This document shows, piece by piece, positions 10,301 to 16,639 of a stretch of DNA of 64,000 bases (positions are counted from its first letter, which is position 1; the number at the start of each line of letters is the position of its first letter). The DNA lies in the NCBI GenBank assembly GCA_019448385.1, contig JAGTXO010000032.1:248001-312000 (forward strand), written 5' to 3'. This DNA comes from Diacronema lutheri (taxonomy: Eukaryota; Haptophyta; Pavlovophyceae; Pavlovales; Pavlovaceae). A program made the translations under genes and the position numbers. The notes below the pieces were generated by a model, which saw only the letters and a list, made by a program, of their open reading frames with translations, was not told the origin of the DNA and searched no databases.

Positions 10301-10637
10301 CGGCAGTTTTGGCGAATGGCCGGCCGGGCTGGCTGCCCTCCTCAAGACGCTCTCGCACATGGGCGCGGACGCGTGGATGGCGCGCATGCGCGCGCCGACT
10401 CGCGGCGCCGCCCAGGCGTCGCTCGAGCGCGTCATGCGCCACCAGCTCGCCGCGTGTGTGGTGCGCGGGCACGCGCAGCTGCTGCTCGCGCGCGCGCGCA
10501 TGGTGCGCGCGGGGGCCGCGCCGCGTCGTGCGGCCGACCAGGCGGCGGAAGCGGGCGCTGACGCGTGCGGTGGGTTGGACGGCGTGTATCGCCTGCACGC
10601 GGGCGGCGGCACGCGACCGGCAGCGCGCGGCGGTTAG
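7338..10637 (+). CDS. Reverse transcriptase with C-terminal restriction-like endonuclease (non-LTR-like)
   Basis: 1,099 codons, uninterrupted. The N-terminal third is helical; the fingers region begins near KAAGASTWRYEYL. RT motif A is VAVDVSNAFNSV (Asp333), motif B is GVQQGAPES (about 397-405) and motif C is HDDVYLLG (Asp436-437), with His instead of the usual Tyr/Phe before DD. The C-terminal part carries DFVIALRSQ...FELKT (Asp near 904, Glu/Lys near 917-919), a PD-(D/E)XK restriction-like endonuclease as in RLE-type non-LTR retrotransposons (R2, NeSL, CRE). No Cys/His zinc knuckle or poly(A) tail is visible. The longer frame from 7188 uses a GTG start and crosses the hairpin, so ATG 7338 is preferred. 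All catalytic motifs look intact, which suggests recent activity. Confidence 0.85.
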   Translation: MLVSVPHDFSERFAAAFVQVIHKLRDAEADEGTGGHGARQPATERALKMLLLLPALLLRATRADKVRVGKQLAARFAAWEAGDYDQLVAHWERDCSWHAARAFQSSQDADERLHKRVLALIAKGKVSDARRLLESLGVADIARPEVLAQMAAKHPVRTADVDDGLADRDDLPRVVISPEDIVTAFRSLDTDKAAGASTWRYEYLIALVPTVPFPSIMAADAAHSGAYFATRFANNLLPAWFNFVFSSVRLLALRKCTPGVDGREDARPVGIGCALRRAVSKAVVSRASHKALAAGYFAPQQLGVAVPSGGTKLVLSVRELLDADPTLCIVAVDVSNAFNSVSRAHLLRCLTDVRLPEDLRALARLALATLAQEALVFAGGGSGGAPLRELGFRSSEGVQQGAPESSFFFAAAIQPLLEEFDARLALHGGAVRAAHDDVYLLGRPVDVFAALADFTRRLEDLGLCANAAKSQCWIDPLHMATLEACRGSIPLGSVPDGAGGAHYGIDVYGVPIGAREYVHSTLSTKADELAGKANNMIQSLGSSDKQSLWVVLRCSFQHRFAWFTSNSYPSDAAGAAAIYDAAVLRVATVALGVSVSTDAHACRRLFLPVAQHGGGLRRQADSALAEVWGAAWRVVPHLLDTLAPDGTVLMQGILDRPAIAARVGRGAFEDMPTQGWRQFFASGSRLGGELEATWSRMQTELAGWRQQPDGVEVRVLHLPAGSVAPAAPDAGRRPNLQADITGDRERCRLAMLDAEHAAMHPSARARQLWFALGRESGLFLSLLPRGLGAFSCAEWVEATARYFGLPSPACAPLAAAGARLPRSGAQRPVPVDAYGDSIAAAPGVAHDHFAKLRHDPVLAAVASLARMAGAYVRLEDSDIFGSVLAGVPAAGRRALGRRRVPTVDFVIALRSQLNLFELKTLAFCPTRYKPWADARRCGAVELRAREVPRERLRECVALDREVFAAPEGHVGPMQRRLHEFPPLQAVVVGSFGEWPAGLAALLKTLSHMGADAWMARMRAPTRGAAQASLERVMRHQLAACVVRGHAQLLLARARMVRAGAAPRRAADQAAEAGADACGGLDGVYRLHAGGGTRPAARGG

Positions 10638-10704
10638 GCACGTGCGGGCCCTTTGGGCCCGTCGGGCCTCGCTGCCCGCTCGCTGGTGACCGGGATGCGC
10701 GGGG

Positions 10705-10743
10705 ATCGACGACATTGGTGGCTACTCGATTCCCCCGCAGCTG
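10705..10743 (-). repeat. Right copy of island inverted repeat
   Basis: Inverted relative to 4376-4414. It differs at two positions, both third codon positions if read as the 13-codon peptide IDDIGGYSIPPQL. It starts 68 bases after the RT stop. Confidence 0.8.
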
Positions 10744-10767
10744 GTGCTGACCCCGCTGTCCTGACGC

Positions 10768-10799
10768 AAGCGCCGTTAGTATATATACTAACGACGCTT
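10768..10799. repeat. 32-bp near-perfect palindrome around TATATATA
   Basis: The core cgttagtatatatactaacg is perfectly self-complementary, and the flanking aagcg/cgctt extends it past one mismatch. It sits 25 bases outside the right inverted repeat. Confidence 0.75.
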
Positions 10800-12235
10800 T
10801 CCGACGGGTCAACAGATGGGGTCAGGAAGTGCGCAGCGAGGCGCCAGGCGGAGCAGGCCCAAAGGCCCACACGCGCCTAGCCACCGCGCGCCGCCGCCCG
10901 CGCGCCGCCGCACCGGTGGCTGCCGTCAATCACACCACCGGCCGACGCGCACGCGCACGCCGAGGCCCGAAGATCGTCGGCGACGACCGCCACCCCCGAG
11001 CCGCCGCCTGCCACGTCGCCAAGCCGCCCGTCGCCGCTGCAGAGCGCGACGCCCGCCGCCAGCGAGCCGCCGCCCTCCCCGCCGCGTCGCAGCCCCCTGT
11101 CGCCGCGGCGAAGCGCACCGCCACCCGCCGCCAGCGTGGCAAGCGCCGCGATGCTGGCCGCGTGGCCGCGCAGTATATATACCCTGCACCGCGCCGGGAG
11201 TACCCGGGCAACCCCCCTCACAGCCCCCCAGTCTCGCTATCAACGGCTGCGACGAAACATTCGCCCGATGGCTCGCCTGCGACCGCGTGCGCACCGCCGA
11301 CGAGCGCCGCGATGGGGATGCGCGCGACGTGGCCTTGACCCTGCGGTAATCGCAGCGCAACGGCCTCTTCCACGCTCTCGTCATCGTCGCTCAAGACGAT
11401 CGCCGCGAGCGGCTGCGTGCCGGCGGCGGTCGCGCCGCCGGCGTGCGCGCTCGCCGGGTCGGCGCCGCCGTGCGCGTGCAGCCCGGCATCGACGAGCAGC
11501 TGCGAGGCGAGTAGCGCCGTTGGCAGCGCGATGGCCTGCTGGCTCGGAGCACCGCGGCGCGCGCGACGGGGCGCAGTTGGCGTGAGGCTTTCGAGTGACG
11601 GAGTGACGGTGCGTGCAAGGGGGCCGTGACTGTGAGTCAGGGGCGCTCAGTGGGCAATGCATGCAAGGGGGTCACCGCTGTGCAGGAGCCGTGGCTGTGA
11701 GTCGAAGGCGATCAGTGGGCAGTGTACGCGTGCGCGTGGCAGAACAGGCACACGGTCACGCGGCGACGCATGCGCGGCGTGCGCGGTGACGCAGGCACAC
11801 TGTTACGCGGTGACGCATGCGCGGCGTGCGCGGTGACGCAGGCACACTGTTACGCGGTGACGCATGCGCGGCGTGCGCGGTGACGCATGCGCGGCGCACC
11901 AGCGCCAAATCGGCCTCGTCGCTGCTTGCACGCACACCAGGAGGCGCGCGCATCGGCGCGGGTGGCAACGGCCGGCAGAGCGCGTCCTGGCCGGGCGGCA
12001 CAGGCAACGCAGCGCCAACGCGTCCTCGTTCGACTGCTCCTACAGCCTCGCCGCCAGCGCCCAGCCGCGCGTGCAATCTGCCGCTCGCGCCTTCGTCCAC
12101 GCCCGTCTGCAAGCGCGAAAAATGCGTGTGCGAGTTGGCTGGGCCCACGCCAGCGCCAGGCCTCTGCCGGTTCGACGTGATCAGCTTGACACCTGCATGC
12201 AGGGTCACACGGGTGACGGGTGACGGATGCTTACC
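10800..12235. other. Noncoding, repeat-rich; no gene recognised
   Basis: Long frames here are compositional (Arg/Ala-rich) and match no family I know. A third TATATATA motif (agtatatataccctgc) is at 11168-11183. Similar phrases about 65 bases apart (gtgactgtgagtc / gtggctgtgagtc, each followed by a cagtgggca-type motif) form a weak direct repeat at 11624-11730, followed by the 47-bp repeat. Confidence 0.6.
11758..11893. repeat. 47-bp tandem repeat, about 2.8 copies
   Basis: The unit contains gcgcggcgtgcgcggtgacg and cacactgttacgcggtgacg; copies are nearly identical. Confidence 0.8.
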
Positions 12236-13682
12236 TCAGACGAACGGGGGTGACACGGGGCGAGGGCGGGGCGAGGGCGGGGCGAGGGCGGGGCGAGGGC
12301 GGGGCGAGGGCGGGGCGAGGGCGGGGCGAGGGCGGGGCGAGGGCGGGGCGAGGGCGGGGCGAGGGCGGGGCGAGGGCGGGGCGAGGGCGGGGCGAGGGCG
12401 GGGCGAGGGCGGGGCGCGCGGTGGAGGGCAGGAGCCGCCGAGCAGCGCGCCTGCAAAGGTGACGCAGCACCCCGCCACAAAGGCGAGGATCTGACGCGCG
12501 CTCTCGTTTTCAAAGTCGCGGTACAACACCGATGAGGCGCAAATCGTCGCGAGCGTGAACAGCACCTTTGGCAATATAGGGGGGGGGGGGGGGGGGGCGG
12601 GCGGGGGGATGTATATGGTAAGAAAGAAAGAAAGAAAGAAAGACGGGAACGGTCTCCGTGTTACGCACATAAAAGACGGGAACGGTCTCCGTGTTGCCAA
12701 AGTGCTGCATCGCCTGCAGCACGCGCGCGCGCGCGCGTCGCGCACGCCGCGTCAGCGCGCCGCCGCAGCCACGCTCTGCCCGCCGCGCGCGCACCAAGTT
12801 CAAAAACTTCACCTGCAACACGGCCGTCACGCCGAGCACGGCGGCGAGGGCATATGCCATGGGGTGGACGAGCGGGAGCGAACCGCCATACGCCCACGAA
12901 TTGAAAAAGGACGAGAGCCCCTTGGCTGCCATCACCGTCACTGAGCCGATCAGCGAGCAGAGCGTCACGTAGTAGGTAACGTGACGCCGGCCGTAACGCT
13001 CTCGGAAGGCGAAGACGATGGCGATGGCGAGGAGGAGCGCGGCAAAGTAGGCGAGGAAGGGCGGCGCACTCGCGTACTCCATAAAGAGCGCCGGGTCCAG
13101 GTACTCCTGGTGCATCGACGCCGTCATCGCAATGATGACCGAGCCGGCGACGACGAGGAGACAACCGCACACGTCGAGTGCGCGTAGGCCCTCGCGCAGC
13201 ACTATGGCGGCGATGAAGGCGTTCGCAACGACGGACACGGCACCGAGCGGCGTAACGAGCGACGCCTCGGCGAAGCCGTACGCTGACGGCGCCGCGCCCG
13301 GGCGAGGGGGAGGGGGGAGGGGCCGTGAGCGGCGTGCGCCGGATAGTGGGCCGTCGCGACGCGCGCAGCGCCGAGTGGGGCGTGAGGAGAGGAGCAGCAA
13401 GAGCGCGTGCCCACCCGCAAAGTTGCCCAGCTCGCCAAGGATCGTCATCAGGAAGCCCGCCCACCACAGCGGCATGCGCGTGTACGCGACGCGCCGCTCG
13501 CGCGGTCGGCGCTCGTTCACATTGTGTACGTGCTTCTGCACGTTGAGCGCGCCGCTGATGAGCAGGTTCCCGCTGATCGCGAGCGATATGCCCACGAGCT
13601 TGCGCAGCCGCAAGTCCTCCGGCGTCCAATGCCCTTTCGCGAGAGAGTCTCCGCTGCCGGCGCCGGGGCCGTCGGGCACCAT
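12236..13682 (-). CDS. NIPA-family magnesium transporter
   Basis: Exons in gene order: 13682-13415, 13282-12795, 12713-12669, 12565-12236; 376 residues, with phases fitting at all joins. The joins restore conserved NIPA blocks: GELGNFAAYGFAEASLVTPL, then FLNLAMQHFGNTETVPVFY, then VLFTLATICASSVLYRDFE. About nine hydrophobic helices are seen; the family moves Mg2+ across plasma or endosomal membranes. The C-terminal tail of about 70 residues is an 11-residue repeat (RPRPALAPPSP) made by the 11-bp minisatellite. The stop at 12236 lies just beyond that array. An isolated copy of the last exon lies at 3826-4098. Confidence 0.88.
12249..12416. repeat. 11-bp minisatellite (ggggcgagggc), about 15 copies, inside NIPA exon 4
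   Basis: Perfect tandem array. Because 33 is a multiple of 11 and 3, every third unit returns to frame, so the array codes for an 11-residue peptide repeat and copy number can change by single units only with a frameshift. Confidence 0.9.
12641..12697. repeat. Short tandem duplication across NIPA exon 3/intron 3 boundary
   Basis: gacgggaacggtctccgtgtt occurs twice about 35 bases apart; one copy is the end of exon 3 and the other lies inside intron 3. Only the exon copy is followed on the sense strand by the GTGCGT donor. Confidence 0.75.
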
Positions 13683-13702
13683 GTTTGGGTCCAGGGAGGA
13701 GA

Positions 13703-13714
13703 CTTAAAAAAAAG
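13703..13714 (-). promoter_or_regulatory. T-tract motif upstream of NIPA
   Basis: CTTTTTTTTAAG on the minus strand, 21-32 bases before the NIPA start. The identical 12-mer occurs at 18667-18678 before the ACBP gene. Confidence 0.45.
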
Positions 13715-13881
13715 GGAAGGAAATCCATGGCGTTGCTTTTGCAATTGGATGCGACGCCAGTGCCAGGCGCGTTCCTCGACGCGGGCGTCACGCCTCGGCA
13801 CCGTGCACGTCCCCCTGATGTATCGCCCGCGTCGTTAATATACAGATCACACAAGACACAACGCCACCAAGCCCTCAGCCC

Positions 13882-16245
13882 TCAGGCCTCGTCAGGCTCG
13901 GGTCGAGGAGAAGCCCTCGCGCCTCCGCCGGCCGCCGGCCGCGGTGGTGGCTGCGGCGGCCGCCTCGTCGGATCGGCCGCCCCGCACCTGCCGCTGCGCG
14001 CAAACCGGGCTGCGCCACCGCCCGCGCCGCCCGCGCCATCCGCGCCGCCGCCATCGCCGTTGCCGGGCTGCGCGCGCACGAACGGGCGGAGCCAAAAGCG
14101 GCGCGCGCGCGCGCCCGTCTCCGCCACGCCCGCGAGCAGCTCGCCCGCCGCGTACCCGACGCCCTGCGTGGCGCTGCCCAGCCCCTGGACCACGCCCGAG
14201 CCGAGCGCGAGCGTGCCGTCGAGCACGCCTGTCGTGAGCGTGCCCGCGCCCTTGTACAGCCCGCCGACGAGCTGGCCGCCGCCCGCAGCGAGCTGCTCCG
14301 CGTCGAGCGTCGCGATGCCGAGGCCGGTGCGCGCGCCGCCGACGGCCACATCGCCGACGAGCTGCGTGCCGCCGTCGAGAATCGAACCCACGACCGAGAC
14401 GGCAGCGGAGCTCACGCCGACTGTCATGTGCCGCGCCGAGTCGGTGACGCCGCGCACGACGAACGCGGCCGGGCCGAAGCGCTCGGCGAGCGCGTCGACG
14501 CCGGAGAGCGCGGTGGAGACGCCGGTCGACAGCCCGGCGGTGATCGCGCTCACCGATCCCTGCACGCCGTGGTTGAGGATGGCCACGCCGCGCGCGATGC
14601 CGTGTGCCGTCTCAACGGCGGAGCCGGATGAGAGCGCGGCGGCGAGGTGCTTGGTCGCCTCGGCGCCGCCCGTGAGCAGCGCGCCACTCCCCGCCAGCGC
14701 CGCGTCGACGAGCGCGCGCGCGCCGCCCGTCGCGCCGTGCAGCAGTTCGGCGCCCGGCAGGCCGAGCGCGAGGAGGGGCCCGTTGACGGAGTTGACGACG
14801 CGCAAGCTGTACCCGAGCACCGCTGCCGCTGCGGCGGCCGCGGCGACGACGGACGACGCGACCGCGTCCACCGACGACGATGCGAGCGCGCGGAAGGCGA
14901 TCGCGTTGAGCTGCACGAGCAGCCGAACTGACAGCGGAGCCGAAGCGTCCAGCCCGCCGGCCGCCGGCGCCAAGCCGGGCGCGCCGCTTCCCGCCGCCGC
15001 TGCGGCGGCGGTGCGGCGCGCGCGGCCGCGCGCGCCGCCGTCTGCGGGTGCGCGCCCGCCGGCGGGCGGTGCGTCGGCGAGCTTGACCGTCTCAGCCAGC
15101 GCGGTGACGGGTGGTAACACGAGCACACCGCCAGTCGGCACGGGCGACAGGTTGAGCACAATGTCGAGGCGGCCGCGCAGCAGCTCGACCGATCGAACCT
15201 GCACGAGCGCGCCGAGCTCGGTGCTGAGCTGCGAAGGCGGCCGCGCCGGAGCCGCCGCCGGCGCGGCCGTGTCGGCGCCGGCGGGCGGCGCGGACGCGGT
15301 CGCGTTGGCCGCGAGCACGGCGAGAAGGCGCCGGACGTTGGTGTCGGCGAAACGGTGGTCGTAACTGACAAAGCGGATCCGCGGCGCGCCGACGACGACG
15401 CGAGCGACGTACCGCCGCTTCGCCGCGCGCGTCACGGTGACGGTGACGGTCTCGGCGCGCGCGAGGACATCTCTGCCCGGAGGCGGCGGAGGCGGCGGCG
15501 GCGGCGCGGGCGGCGGCGGCGGCGACGGCGGCGACGACGAGCGCGCGGAGGGCGAGGACGATGGCGTGCGCGGAGGCGCGGGCGGCGCGCTCGTTGCGAG
15601 CAGCTCGCCTCGGAGCGCGCGCTCTGCCGCCTCGGCCGCGGCCTGCGACGCTGCGGCGGCGACCGCGGGCGCGCCCGCCGCGGCCGACGCCTTCGCCGCC
15701 GGCAGCTGGCGGACGAGCTTTGAGCTCGAGGCGGCGAGGCGGGCGGGGCGCGCGCTCAGCCCGCGCACGGACGGGCGCACCGCGTTCTGCGCCGCAGTTG
15801 CGCCCAACGCCGCCTCGGCGGCCGCCTCGGCCGCAGCGCCGATCGCCGCCTCCTCTCGCGCGCGCTCGGCGCCCGTCTCGAGCAGCCGGCCGAGCGGTCC
15901 CTTGCGCACGCGGATGCGCTGGTGGAAGGGCGTGTAGACGCTCACGTCGTCGAGCACGAGCGTGCACGCGTCGAACGGCATGTCGAGCTCGAGCAGCCGG
16001 CGGAACGGCGCGTCGGCCCACACGCATGTCGCGCGCAGGTCGGAGAGCGCAGAGTCGAGCAGCGCGAAGCGGAGGAGGAGGACGGGCAGGAGCGACACGC
16101 GCTGCTGCCAGCCGATGGCCGCGACGAGAAGCAGAAGCACTGGCACGAGCAGAGCCGCGAGGCCGAGCGCGAGGAGCACGGAGACGGAGAATCGCGCGCA
16201 CGCCGCGAGCCCGGCGCCTTCCATCCCAATTGGGCCTCCCGCCAT
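13882..16245 (-). CDS. Large membrane-anchored protein with Gly/Ala-rich amphipathic repeats, function unknown
   Basis: Single exon, 787 codons from ATG 16245 (ATG 16224 is possible). Two hydrophobic stretches at about 14-50 form an N-terminal membrane anchor. Residues about 75-105 (MPFDACTLVLDDVSVYTPFH) and 280-380 look like a beta-rich domain split by a Pro/Ala linker. The C-terminal 300 residues are small-residue, weakly periodic helices (GSILDGGTQLVGDVAVGG and similar), of the kind found in lipid-contacting tails of VPS13/ATG2-type proteins, followed by a basic Pro-rich end. That comparison rests on texture, not on a recognised domain. Confidence 0.65.
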   Translation of the reverse strand: MAGGPIGMEGAGLAACARFSVSVLLALGLAALLVPVLLLLVAAIGWQQRVSLLPVLLLRFALLDSALSDLRATCVWADAPFRRLLELDMPFDACTLVLDDVSVYTPFHQRIRVRKGPLGRLLETGAERAREEAAIGAAAEAAAEAALGATAAQNAVRPSVRGLSARPARLAASSSKLVRQLPAAKASAAAGAPAVAAAASQAAAEAAERALRGELLATSAPPAPPRTPSSSPSARSSSPPSPPPPPAPPPPPPPPPGRDVLARAETVTVTVTRAAKRRYVARVVVGAPRIRFVSYDHRFADTNVRRLLAVLAANATASAPPAGADTAAPAAAPARPPSQLSTELGALVQVRSVELLRGRLDIVLNLSPVPTGGVLVLPPVTALAETVKLADAPPAGGRAPADGGARGRARRTAAAAAAGSGAPGLAPAAGGLDASAPLSVRLLVQLNAIAFRALASSSVDAVASSVVAAAAAAAAVLGYSLRVVNSVNGPLLALGLPGAELLHGATGGARALVDAALAGSGALLTGGAEATKHLAAALSSGSAVETAHGIARGVAILNHGVQGSVSAITAGLSTGVSTALSGVDALAERFGPAAFVVRGVTDSARHMTVGVSSAAVSVVGSILDGGTQLVGDVAVGGARTGLGIATLDAEQLAAGGGQLVGGLYKGAGTLTTGVLDGTLALGSGVVQGLGSATQGVGYAAGELLAGVAETGARARRFWLRPFVRAQPGNGDGGGADGAGGAGGGAARFARSGRCGAADPTRRPPQPPPRPAAGGGARASPRPEPDEA

Positions 16246-16639
16246 TTCGATCAGCCGATCACGCGCTCAAAGCTCGGGACCGCAGCGAGCTCCGGGCAGC
16301 GCTCCAGGAAGAGGGTCGAGCGGACGAGCGGCGAGGCGGCGTCACTGCGCAGCACGGCGGTCCTGCGCAATCCATCTGCTTGCGCCGACCAATTTGGCTC
16401 GCCAGCTTGGCGCGGTCATCGCGGATCATCACTCATCAGTGGGGCTGCGGCGCGGCTTGCGTCACTACCTTGGCGGTCTCTCGCATCTCGGCATCTCGCG
16501 GCAGTGAGGCGATTCGCTGCAGAACGTTCCCAGCGGACACGTGCCTAGCGGCTGGCGCGCGGTGGCGGGGGCGGCGATGGCGCGCCACATCGTCGTCGTG
16601 TTCTCTCGTGCGGACTGCGGAGTGACGGACGCTTCTCAC
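16246..16639. other. Spacer between two minus-strand genes, nothing recognised
   Basis: About 390 bases of mixed composition; no ORF with family resemblance. It holds the promoter region of the membrane protein ending at 13882 and the 3' flank of the next gene. Confidence 0.6.

Larger units (their letters stand above)
4376..10743. mobile_element. Candidate composite mobile island with 39-bp inverted terminal repeats
   Basis: The 39 bases at 4376-4414 and 10705-10743 are inverted copies matching at 37 of 39 positions and begin cagctgcgggg. The 6.37 kb between them holds three intronless ORFs on the + strand: a P-loop NTPase, a Fanzor/TnpB-like nuclease lobe and a reverse transcriptase with a C-terminal PD-(D/E)XK nuclease. 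Most host genes around it have introns. I see no target-site duplication next to the repeats, so the boundaries are inferred. Alternatives are an RT element and a Fanzor element nested by chance, or two unrelated inverted copies of a short conserved segment. Confidence 0.55.

Noticed and set aside
7338-10637. LTR retrotransposon or retrovirus interpretation of the RT ORF
   Set aside because: No protease, RNase H, integrase or capsid-like domain and no long direct repeats; the C-terminal PD-(D/E)XK block points to an RLE-type non-LTR element.
4376-10743. Target-site duplication at the island ends
   Set aside because: Flanks (attacc on the left, gtgctg on the right) share no repeat, so none could be called.
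11758-12416. Possible CRISPR-like arrays (47-bp and 11-bp repeats)
   Set aside because: Head-to-tail tandem repeats without unique spacers, in a eukaryotic context.
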